From: Chitinophaga rhizophila
GTDB taxonomy: Bacteria; Bacteroidota; Bacteroidia; Chitinophagales; Chitinophagaceae
DNA length: 64,000 nucleotides
Assembly (NCBI RefSeq): GCF_019492185.1
Contig: NZ_JAICCF010000003.1
Coordinates: 992,001-1,056,000 of the forward strand
Reading direction: 5' to 3'
The notes under the pieces were generated by a model. That model was not told the origin of the DNA and did no database searches. It saw only the letters and a list, made by a program, of their open reading frames with translations. The first letter of the stretch is position 1. Each line of letters begins with the position of its first letter. Shown here one piece after another: positions 1 through 8,208 of the stretch. Made by a program: the position numbers and the translations under genes.

Positions 1-334
1 TTGGACGGTTTTTGAGCTGAAGCGGATATTTCTCCGGATCACAATCTCCCAGTATTTCAAGTTCAACTGCTTTCAATTCTACGCGCTGGCCTTTACCCAG
101 GGAAGGAATTACCTGCCCCGATACGCTGATAGCAGCCCCGGTTGTAAGGCGTTTTATCAGTTCCGGGGTTACAGATTCTGCGTCCAGTACTACCTGGAGA
201 TTATTATTGGTAGAGCCATCGTTCAAAGCTATAAACTGATTGTTACGGAAAGACCGTATCCAACCCTTAACCACTACGTTGTAGTCTGTTTTTTCGTCCT
301 GCAGTATCTGCTTGACTTTTACTCTTTGGCTCAT
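1..334 (-). CDS. asnS: Asparagine--tRNA ligase, N-terminal part (cut by window edge)
   Basis: This is the 5' end of a leftward gene and its remainder lies outside the window. The 111 visible residues start MSQRVKVKQIL and run through an OB-fold anticodon-binding domain, with the stretch VVVKGWIRSFRNN followed by FIALNDGSTNNNLQVV. That pattern is typical of class IIb Asn/Asp/Lys tRNA synthetases, and the sequence PLQLKN near the break fits the bacterial AsnRS form. The enzyme charges tRNA-Asn with asparagine in the cytoplasm. The ATG at 334 is the only sensible start and lies about 23 bases from a TAAATTTG promoter element. The catalytic domain cannot be checked here, so AspRS-type alternatives are excluded only by the N-terminal resemblance. 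Confidence 0.85.
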   Translation of the reverse strand, partial: MSQRVKVKQILQDEKTDYNVVVKGWIRSFRNNQFIALNDGSTNNNLQVVLDAESVTPELIKRLTTGAAISVSGQVIPSLGKGQRVELKAVELEILGDCDPEKYPLQLKNRP

Positions 335-356
335 ATAGATATATATTTTAGGATTG

Positions 357-364
357 CAAATTTA
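357..364 (-). promoter_or_regulatory. Bacteroidota -7 promoter element of asnS
   Basis: On the minus strand this reads TAAATTTG, matching the TAnnTTTG consensus of Bacteroidota housekeeping promoters. It lies about 23 bases upstream of the asnS start. A clear -33 TTTG partner is not obvious. Confidence 0.45.
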
Positions 365-808
365 AGTGATAGTAAGCATTCTGCATAGGATATTAGGCCT
401 CATCCCACGACCCGAACCAAATAAAATGTTAAATTAATTACAGCCCAATGCCAGGCGGTTTGGCAGGAATGTTGATGGAGATTCCCGAACCAATACCATA
501 GACAGGCTGTGGGACAGGGTTTTCCAGGGGGGTAGAACGCACGGAAGCTTATCTGGCTGCTGTTGTAACAGGTTGGAGCAGTGCTTTTTTTTTGGATAAT
601 AGCGAAACTTGTTTTAATCTTGCGTTACAAACCTGCCTGATAAAGTTCTAAATTTCCATCTTCGTCGGCAGTCCTAAACTCAACATTCCCTATCAGATTT
701 AATAACCAGATTAAATTTATTGGACTCAAAAAACAATTATTTGTAATTGGTGTATGTTGGTATGTAGTGGTACCCACCTCACAACACTTTTAAATTTGAC
801 AACACACG
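365..808. other. Divergent intergenic region between asnS and rho
   Basis: No credible gene is seen in these 444 bases. The right half is AT-rich and must hold the rho promoter. The segment near 733-745 (TTATTTG) is the closest match to a -7 element but is one base short of consensus. There is ample room for a long rho leader, which would fit autogenous control of rho, but no specific structure is convincing. Confidence 0.4.
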
Positions 809-2524
809 ATGATGTACGACATCTTACAATTGAACGACATGCTCGTTCCTGAGCTGCTTGACATTGCAGAGAAACTGGATGTGCCAAACGCCAAAAAACT
901 GAGCAAACAGGATCTTATCTATAAAATACTCGATAAGCAGGCAGTAATGGCCTCTGAAGGTAACCCGGCAAATGGTGAAGAGAAAAAAACACGTAAACGT
1001 AAGACAAAGAAGGAAGAAGAAGCTGAAGAAATACCTGTAGCAGAGACTACATCTGCAGATGAAAAACCTAAACGTGGCAGAAAACCAGCTGCTAACGGCG
1101 CCAAAACCAAAGACACCGAATTGGACGAACCAAAGAAACAGGAAACCAAACCTAAAAAGAACTTCGATATAGATCTTGACATCCCCTCTCTTACATTCGA
1201 TGATGATGATGATGTGATCATTCCGCAATTCACTGAGGATATTGAGGAAGAAGAGGAAGAAGTTGTCACTCCCGCTCCACTCGCTGCTGAAGCAGATGAG
1301 GAAGAAGAAGAGGATGAAGAGGATGATTTTGTAATGCCGGAAGAGCCGGTACTGGCGCAGAAACAGCGTCCCGCTTCAAATAAGAAAGAACCTGCTTTTA
1401 ATATAGAATTTGATGGTATAATTATCAGTGAAGGCGTACTCGAAATGATGCCCGATGGCTACGGTTTCCTGCGCTCTTCCGACTATAACTACCTCAGTTC
1501 ACCAGATGATATCTACGTATCTCCTTCACAGATCAAATTATTCGGACTGAAAACCGGCGACACCGTCAAGGGTTCCGTACGTCCCCCTAAAGAAGGTGAG
1601 AAATACTTCGCACTGCTGAAAGTAGAAACTATCAATGGTAAGTCTCCTGAAGAAGTACGTGACCGCGTACCTTTCGACTATCTGACTCCATTGTTCCCTT
1701 TTGAGAAATTACGCCTTACTACTACTTCAAATAACTACTCAACACGTATCATGGACCTCTTTACTCCAATAGGTAAAGGTCAGCGTGGTTTGATCGTGGC
1801 GCAACCTAAAGTGGGTAAAACCATGTTGCTGAAAGAAGTAGCTAACGCAATCGCTACAAACCATCCTGAAGTATACCTCATGGTAGTACTGATCGATGAG
1901 CGTCCGGAAGAGGTAACTGATATGGAACGTAGTGTTAAAGCAGAAGTTATCGCTTCTACTTTCGACGAACCGGCAGAAAAACACGTAAAAGTATCCGCTA
2001 TCGCTTTGCAGAAAGCAAAACGCCTGGTAGAATGCGGCCATGACGTTGTTATCCTCCTCGATTCCATCACCCGTCTCGCCCGTGCACATAATACCGTTGC
2101 TCCGGCTTCCGGTAAAGTACTGAGTGGTGGTGTGGAAGCTAACGCAATGCAGAAACCAAAACAATTCTTCGGCGCTGCCCGTAAAATTGAAAACGGTGGC
2201 TCCCTGACTATACTCGCTACTGCACTGATAGATACAGGTTCTAAAATGGATGAGGTAATCTTTGAAGAATTTAAAGGTACCGGTAACATGGAATTACAAC
2301 TTGACCGTAAACTGGCTAACAGACGTATCTTCCCTGCTATCGACGTATCAGCATCTTCTACCCGCCGTGATGACCTGCTGCTGGAAAAAGATATCCTGAA
2401 ACGTATACATATCCTGCGTAATCACCTCGCAGACATGAATACAGAGGAATCAATGCACTTTATGCTTCAACACATGAGAGGTACCAAGAACAATGAAGAG
2501 TTCCTGATCTCCATGAATGGATAA
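809..2524 (+). CDS. rho: Transcription termination factor Rho with long charged insertion
   Basis: Rho is the hexameric RNA-dependent ATPase that terminates transcription. Residues 1-45 form the Rho N-terminal helical domain. Residues about 50-195 are a low-complexity region, first Lys-rich and then strongly Glu/Asp-rich, that E. coli Rho lacks. An RNA-binding cold-shock-like domain follows at about 205-275 (DGYGFLR). The RecA-type ATPase has Walker A AQPKVGKT near 330 and Walker B DVVILLDS near 411, and the GGVEANAMQKPKQFFGAARK segment carries the secondary RNA-site loops. Long disordered insertions are known in Bacteroidota Rho and have been linked to condensate formation in Bacteroides. 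The gene starts ATGATG, so the start is ambiguous by one codon. A strong terminator follows. Confidence 0.97.
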   Translation: MMYDILQLNDMLVPELLDIAEKLDVPNAKKLSKQDLIYKILDKQAVMASEGNPANGEEKKTRKRKTKKEEEAEEIPVAETTSADEKPKRGRKPAANGAKTKDTELDEPKKQETKPKKNFDIDLDIPSLTFDDDDDVIIPQFTEDIEEEEEEVVTPAPLAAEADEEEEEDEEDDFVMPEEPVLAQKQRPASNKKEPAFNIEFDGIIISEGVLEMMPDGYGFLRSSDYNYLSSPDDIYVSPSQIKLFGLKTGDTVKGSVRPPKEGEKYFALLKVETINGKSPEEVRDRVPFDYLTPLFPFEKLRLTTTSNNYSTRIMDLFTPIGKGQRGLIVAQPKVGKTMLLKEVANAIATNHPEVYLMVVLIDERPEEVTDMERSVKAEVIASTFDEPAEKHVKVSAIALQKAKRLVECGHDVVILLDSITRLARAHNTVAPASGKVLSGGVEANAMQKPKQFFGAARKIENGGSLTILATALIDTGSKMDEVIFEEFKGTGNMELQLDRKLANRRIFPAIDVSASSTRRDDLLLEKDILKRIHILRNHLADMNTEESMHFMLQHMRGTKNNEEFLISMNG

Positions 2525-2530
2525 AAAGAC

Positions 2531-2560
2531 AAAAAGGGCTGACAATCGTCAGCCCTTTTT
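2531..2560. terminator. Rho-independent terminator after rho, bidirectional
   Basis: Perfect 13-base arms (2531-2543 and 2548-2560) around a 4-base loop AATC, with the stem ending in A/T runs on both sides. It lies 7 bases after the rho stop and can also end leftward transcripts from the response regulator gene. Confidence 0.9.
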
Positions 2561-2607
2561 ATTTAATATCGTTAATCAGTAACCCTACTACTCTTACTCA
2601 CTAATAC

Positions 2608-3363
2608 TCACTTATACTGCTTCCAGTGGCTGATCAGCTCCTTTCTCCTTCTATCCGCAACCTCCAGCCGTTCCCCATTCTTAAGCACCACTCTTCCTCC
2701 ATCGCCTTCAATGCCATTAATCTGGGACAATTGTACCATCTGATGATTATTAATCTGATAGAATCTTAAAGTGCTGAACAGATCTGTGTAATACCTGAAT
2801 GACCTTTCCGCTATAATCTGCTGCTGATCAGATAAATGAATGATACATTTCTCAGCAGATGCCTCCAGATAGCTAACTGTATGCAGCCCGATGATCTTAT
2901 CTTCATGTTGTGTAACAGGAATTACCATGTCCATGTTGATATTGCGGCCGTTATTAAAGTTTTCAAGCAGCACCCGGTAACGCGTTGTGCTTGCATTAGC
3001 ACGTATGCGATCCGTAATTTTAGCCACTGCATTCATTAGACTTTCCCTGTCAATAGGCTTGAGAATAATTTCTACTTCACTGAAACGAATAGTATGCAGG
3101 AACTTCTTCTCAAATGCAGTTACGAATACTGCCTCAAAAGGAGCTACTTCCCTGGTGCCCAATAATACATCAAAGCCGGTGCCGTCAGGCATTTCAAGGT
3201 CAAGAAATACCAGTTGCGGCTGATGCTCCTGTATAGTAGCAATACCATCTGCACAGTCTGAGGCCGTTGCCGCCACCTGTACATCCGGACAGTATTTTTC
3301 CAGCATCAGTGATATGATGTCCCGGCTGTTGCGCTCATCGTCAATTATAACCGCCTTTATCAT
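2608..3363 (-). CDS. LytTR-family response regulator
   Basis: A two-component response regulator of the LytR/AlgR type. Residues 1-120 form a receiver domain with acidic pocket D8/D9, phosphoacceptor D55 in VFLDLEMPDG, T82 in FVTAFE and K102 in LKPI. Residues about 150-251 match the LytTR DNA-binding fold, including YLEASAEKCIIHL and YQINNHQMVQLSQI. The gene lies 21 bases downstream of the sensor kinase, so the pair is almost certainly cotranscribed and cognate. The target genes cannot be told from sequence. The family commonly controls cell-surface, polysaccharide or nutrient genes. Confidence 0.93.
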   Translation of the reverse strand: MIKAVIIDDERNSRDIISLMLEKYCPDVQVAATASDCADGIATIQEHQPQLVFLDLEMPDGTGFDVLLGTREVAPFEAVFVTAFEKKFLHTIRFSEVEIILKPIDRESLMNAVAKITDRIRANASTTRYRVLLENFNNGRNINMDMVIPVTQHEDKIIGLHTVSYLEASAEKCIIHLSDQQQIIAERSFRYYTDLFSTLRFYQINNHQMVQLSQINGIEGDGGRVVLKNGERLEVADRRRKELISHWKQYK

Positions 3364-3384
3364 GATGTTACATCTTGTAATGGA

Positions 3385-5469
3385 CTAAAGTTGGGGGATC
3401 AGAATCCTTACAATAGTGCCGCTTTCTGAATTATTGTTTTCTGATTTGTCTATGATGTCAATATGGATCCCTGTATTGTACATCTTATTCAGCAGCTCCG
3501 CCCGGTTAAAGCTGATCTCCATACCAGAAGACTGATGATGTTTGGGTAGTGTACGTAAGGTCCGGGACCGTATAATGCCAATACCATTGTCTTCTATCAG
3601 GCATTCCAGCATGTCAGGGGCTATCTGGTTAAACTGTATCAGCAATTTACCAATGGGGTAGTTACTGTTTGTCATACCATACTTGACTGCATTTTCCACA
3701 TAGGGTTGCAGTAACATGGCAGGTACTTCCAGTTCTGATGTGGCGATAACGGGATCAACATAAATTTCATACTCCATCTTATGCTCAAATCGCATCTTCT
3801 CTAACCCAAGATAAGTATTCAGATAGGCAATTTCATCTGAAAGTGAAATAAAATTCCGCCGGGAGAAATCCAGTGTTTTCCGTATCAGAAAGGAGAAATC
3901 TGACAAGTATTTCTGTGCATACTCAAAATCCCTTTGCATCACAAACAACTGAATGGAGTTCAGACAGTTGAAAATGAAATGCGGATTGATCTGAGCCCGG
4001 ATCGCTTTTAGCTCTATTTCTGTCAGTTTCTTATCAAATTCCGTTTCCAGGTGTGCCTTCCGCTGTTCCTCCAGCTCCTGTTTCTTTCGTAATATCTCTG
4101 TCGTTTGCTCTTTAACCAGCTCTTCCAGCTGTTCATTGAGCTTGCGTTGCAGCTCTTTATTCTTATTTAATTGCTTGATAAGCAACTCTTGTGTACGTGT
4201 TCGCTCATGATGCACCAGCTTATTCCGGTAACTCAGGCCTGCCAGGAAAAACATAGATTGTAACAGTACGCCGGCTACAATAAGCAAGGACGGAGCAGAG
4301 ATTTCTCCCAACGCATTGATCAGTCCCAGGGGCCTGATCAGCATAAGGAAGGAGCCAAAGCTGGCCATATAAAAGCATAATGAACCAAACAGGAAGAACC
4401 TTACCAACGGATGGTGACGGGACCGCCTGGCCAGTGCTATGAATACAACCAGGAACGGTAGGAGGGTGGAAATATAGACATAGCTATAGATCATTACCGG
4501 TACCTGGTATTGTTCCAGGGCAATGCAATAAAAGCAGATGATAATAATACCCCCGATAATCGCTGCTACGGATGTAAATAGCTTTTCCATGAACGGATAC
4601 CGTTCCTGGAGATTAAGAAATGTATTGCCAAAAGCCAGGTACATCAGATAAAAGCAGAATAGCAATGCCGGTATATCCCAGTAATATTTCATCATCGGCC
4701 ATCGGAAGAATACTGATAGCTGATAAGGCTGACTCTCCAGTCGTAATGTGAAAAAGAGGATCAATCCCAGCATGTATGCTGCAAAGTACATGTAGGATTT
4801 GTCAGGTAGCTGAATATAGTTGATGACTGCAATGGCGAGGCATACCAGCAACATGCCGAGTAAAACATGTATAAGAATGGTTTCTTTCCGGTAATATTCC
4901 AGTTGTGCATTACGGAATTGGCCGTATTGCAGGTCATTGAACAGTGTGGGCATCAGCCCGTTTTCATTGTAATACTTGTTGTTGATATGGAGGAAGTAGG
5001 TACGTTTGCTGCCGGGAGGAACGTTGACTTTAAAGCCATAATGTTCCCAACGCTGTACATTACTGCGATCCCGCATCAAGCCTGTATGCATGAGTAGCCG
5101 GAGCTGATGACTGGCACTGTCTTGTATGTACCAGCTCATATCATCATGCCAGCCGGCAAAGAGAGTAAGCGTGGAATCTTGTTGGCCTGTGTTGCTGACA
5201 TGCAGTTTCATCCAGCAATTATTTCCTTTTCCAATATGTCTTTTTTCTGCATGGAACAGGTGATAGCTGTGAGTGAAAGATGCTGATGCCACCTGTTGCG
5301 GTGTTAATAATCCCCCTTTATCTACAAGGCTCAGTATATACGGGCGCAGGTCGATAGCAGCAGGCAGATCGTCAAAATCTGCTACCAATGTATCTTTTGC
5401 GGGTATGTCAGCCTTTGTAACAATGAAGCAACAGCACAACAACAGGAAAAGTAGATAGATACGGATCAC
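3385..5469 (-). CDS. 7TM sensor histidine kinase (LytS-like, His_kinase domain)
   Basis: A membrane sensor kinase of 694 residues. A signal peptide (MIRIYLLFLLLCCC) precedes a periplasmic beta-sandwich like 7TMR-DISMED2 at about 30-185, including WMKLHVSNTG and YFLHINNKYY. Seven hydrophobic segments follow at about 200-410 (7TMR-DISM_7TM). A coiled coil at about 420-480 leads to the His_kinase domain with phosphoacceptor motif NPHFIFNCLNSIQ. The ATPase part shows N-box PYVENAVKYGM and G-box EDNGIGI. It would phosphorylate the adjacent LytTR regulator. The ligand is unknown; DISMED2 sandwiches are thought to bind carbohydrates or similar small molecules. Confidence 0.93.
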   Translation of the reverse strand: MIRIYLLFLLLCCCFIVTKADIPAKDTLVADFDDLPAAIDLRPYILSLVDKGGLLTPQQVASASFTHSYHLFHAEKRHIGKGNNCWMKLHVSNTGQQDSTLTLFAGWHDDMSWYIQDSASHQLRLLMHTGLMRDRSNVQRWEHYGFKVNVPPGSKRTYFLHINNKYYNENGLMPTLFNDLQYGQFRNAQLEYYRKETILIHVLLGMLLVCLAIAVINYIQLPDKSYMYFAAYMLGLILFFTLRLESQPYQLSVFFRWPMMKYYWDIPALLFCFYLMYLAFGNTFLNLQERYPFMEKLFTSVAAIIGGIIIICFYCIALEQYQVPVMIYSYVYISTLLPFLVVFIALARRSRHHPLVRFFLFGSLCFYMASFGSFLMLIRPLGLINALGEISAPSLLIVAGVLLQSMFFLAGLSYRNKLVHHERTRTQELLIKQLNKNKELQRKLNEQLEELVKEQTTEILRKKQELEEQRKAHLETEFDKKLTEIELKAIRAQINPHFIFNCLNSIQLFVMQRDFEYAQKYLSDFSFLIRKTLDFSRRNFISLSDEIAYLNTYLGLEKMRFEHKMEYEIYVDPVIATSELEVPAMLLQPYVENAVKYGMTNSNYPIGKLLIQFNQIAPDMLECLIEDNGIGIIRSRTLRTLPKHHQSSGMEISFNRAELLNKMYNTGIHIDIIDKSENNNSESGTIVRILIPQL

Positions 5470-5486
5470 TGCGTGTTTATAAAAAT

Positions 5487-5717
5487 TTATAACAACCCAT
5501 CGATGGCGTCTGCCAGTTTATGGTCTTTTTCGGTGATCACATCTCCCGCATCGTGTGTATTCAGGTATATTTCTACCTTGTTATAAACATTTGTCCAATT
5601 GGGGTGATGGTCCATCTTTTCAGCAATAAGGGCCACTTTTGTCATAAATGCAAACGCTTCTTTAAAATCCTTGAACTCAAAGGAACGATATAGCTGGTTG
5701 TTTTTTTCTTCCCACAT
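5487..5717 (-). CDS. phhB: 4a-hydroxytetrahydrobiopterin dehydratase (pterin carbinolamine dehydratase)
   Basis: A 76-residue protein, slightly short but complete for the PCD/DCoH family. The catalytic histidine pair H37-H38 sits in MDHHPNW and a third histidine, H55, in LNTHDAG, followed by ITEKDHKLA. The enzyme dehydrates 4a-hydroxytetrahydropterin during recycling of the aromatic amino acid hydroxylase cofactor, in the cytoplasm. It lies 17 bases upstream of the sensor kinase start, so it may share a transcript with it. No phenylalanine hydroxylase is visible in the window; its partner must be elsewhere, or the protein may have a molybdopterin- or transcription-linked role as proposed for some relatives. 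Confidence 0.93.
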   Translation of the reverse strand: MWEEKNNQLYRSFEFKDFKEAFAFMTKVALIAEKMDHHPNWTNVYNKVEIYLNTHDAGDVITEKDHKLADAIDGLL

Positions 5718-5790
5718 AACAAAAGTCTTTTATCATGAATCAATGTCTTGTTCACGGGTGGATTCGGTGAAGGAAAGCCGGGGGCTCCGG

Positions 5791-6234
5791 TTAGAAGATG
5801 AGGTTCATCTTATTTTTAATGTCTCTAATATCCAATAAAGATACTAATTGTACAAGCTCTACGTGGCGTAAATATTCTATTAATTTTTTGATATCGGCGC
5901 GCTGGTAGAAGTCACCTTTGACCATCCACAGGTAGTCGATATTCTTTAGCTCAGGCAGCAGATACTCTGCCTGACAGTGGTTGTTATAAAAATAGTGAAC
6001 AGATGACTTGATCGGCTCCTCAAACTCAAAAACGCTGAAATAGAACGCTCTGTTGTTTTTGGAGAGATTGATTTCCAATGAATTATTAATCCGGAAATCA
6101 AGGTGCATGTGTTTGTTGATCTGCCAGCAAAGTTGATAGTCACGAGCGGAGGAAACAATACCGATAACATGAGTAGATTCAAAGAAATCCTCCAGTAACT
6201 GATCCTGATCCAGCTTGAGCTTAAGTACTGACAT
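5791..6234 (-). CDS. IPExxxVDY family protein
   Basis: A small Bacteroidota-restricted protein of unknown function named after a C-terminal motif, seen here as LLPELKNIDYLWMVKG. Family members are about 150 residues long. Starting at MSVLKLKLDQ (6234) gives 147 residues and leaves a 31-base gap to the upstream alkyltransferase-like gene. An in-frame ATG at 6306 would add 24 low-quality residues and overlap that gene by 41 bases, so the shorter form is preferred. No catalytic residues are recognised. It is cytoplasmic by appearance and sits in a leftward run of housekeeping genes. Confidence 0.85.
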   Translation of the reverse strand: MSVLKLKLDQDQLLEDFFESTHVIGIVSSARDYQLCWQINKHMHLDFRINNSLEINLSKNNRAFYFSVFEFEEPIKSSVHYFYNNHCQAEYLLPELKNIDYLWMVKGDFYQRADIKKLIEYLRHVELVQLVSLLDIRDIKNKMNLIF

Positions 6235-6265
6235 ATGAGAATTTGTAATATCCTGTTCAGTCTGA

Positions 6266-6667
6266 CTATTTTCCTGCTTTAGGCTTTCCTGGTAACCAAA
6301 GTACATCGTTAAAGTTTAAAATCTTATCGTCTTTTATCTTAATTCCTTCCTGTTCCAACAGTTCCTGCATCAGTGTAGGGGTGGCAAATTGGTGTTTGGC
6401 ACTGAGTAGTCCTACTCTGTTCACGACCCTGTGTGCGGGTACTTTAGGTTTAGCTTTTCCGGCATTATTGAGTGCCCAGCCAACCATGCGGGCAGAAAGA
6501 CGGATACCGGCTGCTTCGGCAATGGCACCATAGGTCGTAACCCGGCCTCTGGGTACCAGCCTTACCAGTTCAAATACTCTGTCATAGAAAGATACGTCAC
6601 TTTTCTTTGTTTCCGTCCTTTCTGTTGGCAAGGAGGGAAGTTCGTTTGGGTTCCGGTACTTTTTCAT
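6266..6667 (-). CDS. Alkyltransferase-like protein (MGMT family lacking the active cysteine)
   Basis: This matches the DNA-binding domain of O6-methylguanine-DNA methyltransferase: VPRGRVTTYGAIAEAAG, ARMVGWALN and PAHRVVNRVG. The methyl-accepting cysteine of the usual PCHRV motif is alanine here (A78, PAHRV). It should therefore be an alkyltransferase-like protein that binds alkylated guanine and flags it for nucleotide excision repair, as known for ATL proteins. The ATG at 6667 (MKKYRNPNEL) is preferred; longer in-frame starts reach 6772 but would lie almost wholly inside the DUF5522 gene. Even so, 71 bases are shared with that gene in another frame. Confidence 0.88.
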   Translation of the reverse strand: MKKYRNPNELPSLPTERTETKKSDVSFYDRVFELVRLVPRGRVTTYGAIAEAAGIRLSARMVGWALNNAGKAKPKVPAHRVVNRVGLLSAKHQFATPTLMQELLEQEGIKIKDDKILNFNDVLWLPGKPKAGK

Positions 6668-6797
6668 ATGCGTATGGACAGTGTTTGCAGCCGTTTCCGC
6701 AGCAGTAACCCCGTTGCAGGTGATAATGTTCAGTGAATACCATGTATCCCTGTTCATTATAATAAAAATCAATCTTCTCCCTCAACGGTGGCTTCAT
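6597..6797 (-). CDS. DUF5522 domain-containing small protein
   Basis: A 66-residue protein with the conserved layout REKIDFYYNEQGYMVFTEHYHL followed by RGYCCGNGCKHCPY, a compact cysteine cluster typical of DUF5522. The CCxxxCxxC spacing suggests metal binding, but no function is established. It overlaps the 3' end of trmB... more exactly, its first 29 bases lie inside the trmB reading frame, and its last 71 bases overlap the alkyltransferase-like gene, so the three genes form a tightly packed leftward transcript with likely translational coupling. Both the sequence pattern and the reading-frame packing support a real gene. Confidence 0.85.
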   Translation of the reverse strand: MKPPLREKIDFYYNEQGYMVFTEHYHLQRGYCCGNGCKHCPYAYEKVPEPKRTSLLANRKDGNKEK

Positions 6798-7476
6798 CAG
6801 AAGGGAGTTTTATAGCACGCCAGTCAAGTGGTGTTTCCGGCAATCTGAATTTCAGATACCTGATAGTACGGCCATCTTCCAGGTGCATTCCTTCATAATA
6901 GGTACGTATCTGCAATAAAGGAGGCACTTCCGTCATAGCATAGATATCTGGGATATCTTCTATAAGGGTACAACCAGCTGCTGCAATCACTTCCTGTGTG
7001 AAAGCATATAATTGGGGAGAGTCAGTTTTCAGATTGATCGTACCGTCTTTTGCCAGCAGCGGTTGATAAAGCTGCAGGAATTTCGGGTGCGTCAAGCGCT
7101 TTTTAGACTTTGAATTACGGAGAAATGGATCAGGGAAGGTAATCCAGATCTCTGAAATTTCTCCGGGAGCAAAGTAATTCGCCAGTTTATCTATCTGGGT
7201 ACGGAGAAAGCCTGCATTAGGAAGCGGTTCTTCCAATGCTGTTTTCGCCCCACGCCAGATGCGGTTGCCTTTCAGATCTACTCCAAGAAAGTTCTTTTCA
7301 GGGTAGCGGCGGGCCAGACCAAGTGTATAATCTCCTTTTCCACAAGCCAGCTCAAGCGTCAGCGGATGATCGTTTTTAAAGAATGTATGCCATTGACCCG
7401 GCATGCCTTCCGGATATATCAATACGTTCGGAAAGGTTTCAATTTCTGCAAAGCGTTGTAGTTTCTTTTGTCCCAT
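6769..7476 (-). CDS. trmB: tRNA (guanine-N7-)-methyltransferase TrmB
   Basis: A 235-residue class I SAM methyltransferase that makes m7G46 in tRNA. The SAM site appears as LELACGKGDYTLGLA at about 41-55 and is followed by FLGVDLKGNRIWRGAKTA. The family signature ITFPDPFLRNSKSKKRLTH is present at about 112-130, and the C-terminus carries TYYEGMHLEDGRTIRYLKF. Length and motif order are normal for Bacteroidota TrmB. The ATG at 7476 (MGQKKLQRF) is the natural start. It is the first gene of the leftward run that continues with DUF5522 and the alkyltransferase-like gene. Confidence 0.95.
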   Translation of the reverse strand: MGQKKLQRFAEIETFPNVLIYPEGMPGQWHTFFKNDHPLTLELACGKGDYTLGLARRYPEKNFLGVDLKGNRIWRGAKTALEEPLPNAGFLRTQIDKLANYFAPGEISEIWITFPDPFLRNSKSKKRLTHPKFLQLYQPLLAKDGTINLKTDSPQLYAFTQEVIAAAGCTLIEDIPDIYAMTEVPPLLQIRTYYEGMHLEDGRTIRYLKFRLPETPLDWRAIKLPSDEATVEGED

Positions 7477-7761
7477 CGATGCAAAAATAATGTTTTTCCC
7501 GTGCGGGTAAATTTAAACCGGCTGAATCCGTCGAAATAGCTGTCTCAGCATGTATGTCGCTGCATCAGGTGGTAAACAACCGGGTTATGTAATAACAGGT
7601 TGATAATCTGTAGGTAATGTTCAATGGATGGACGAACACTCCTGAAAACTGCTGTCCATTATAATATGCCTGTGCCATCGCCCGCCAATAATTTGCTGTT
7701 CATTATATGAAGTCATTCCAAGTGGTCCCGTTTAATGTTTCATATTATCGGGGTGTCAACA

Positions 7762-7818
7762 GGTCATCTAAAGGGCACTTCGATATCCCGGGGATATTGA
7801 GGTGCCCTTTAGGTGACC
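7762..7818. repeat. Large near-perfect inverted repeat (28-base arms, 1-base centre)
   Basis: Arms 7762-7789 and 7791-7818 pair over all 28 positions. Three positions deviate from perfect DNA symmetry and all three become G-U pairs in the plus-strand RNA. Outside the arms, pairing continues (A7761-T7819, then CAA/TTG after one mismatch). No T-run follows, so it is not a classical terminator. It could be a small palindromic repeat element, a remnant of one, or a structured RNA. The wobble-only deviations hint at selection on RNA structure of the plus strand, but three sites are too few to prove it. Confidence 0.75.
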
Positions 7819-8170
7819 TATTGGTGAGGCAATGGTATAAGACATTAGTAAAAGGCATAAGCAGGATAGTGCCACGCCACTACAAGGATTTTTACATGTT
7901 TTGGAATGCAACTTTCAGTTTGTCTGGAGGGATATATAAGGTAACCCGGAAATGCGGACAGATTATATAGCAGTCTCTGCGATACAGGTGAAGGGGCTTG
8001 TTATATGAAAGGCATACAGCCAGAAGATGTAAGCAGGGGTGTAAGCAGCGCCATGGCCTTGTTAAGGTGACAGGCCGATGTTCATGCCTGGATCTGGAGG
8101 CATTATGAGGAAGTTTGCTGATATGTTGTGTAGGAAAAGGTGTTTAGGCAGGCGGATAGGGGAGAAACAA

Positions 8171-8203
8171 AAAAGCCTGCTTCGTACTACGAAGCAGGCT
8201 TTT
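8171..8203 (-). terminator. Terminator of the tRNA-like RNA gene
   Basis: Perfect 16-base arms (8171-8186 and 8188-8203) around one central base, stem core GCCTGCTTCG. On the minus strand it is followed by TTGTTTC and preceded directly by the 3' end of the tRNA-like gene. It is symmetric and could act in both directions, but there is no plus-strand gene ending here. Confidence 0.85.
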
Positions 8204-8208
8204 ATTAG

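Larger units (their letters stand above)
7477..8208. other. Gene-poor intergenic region
   Basis: No credible protein gene is seen. Short open frames (for example 7707-7970 on plus) cross the large hairpin at 7762-7818 and have no family resemblance. The region contains that hairpin and, at its right end, the terminator of the leftward tRNA-like RNA. The rest shows no recognisable structure. The trmB promoter should lie just right of 7476 on the minus strand. Confidence 0.5.

Noticed and set aside
7707..7970. 87-codon open frame on plus in the gap after trmB
   Set aside because: It runs through the large inverted repeat, has no family resemblance and no promoter or coding character.
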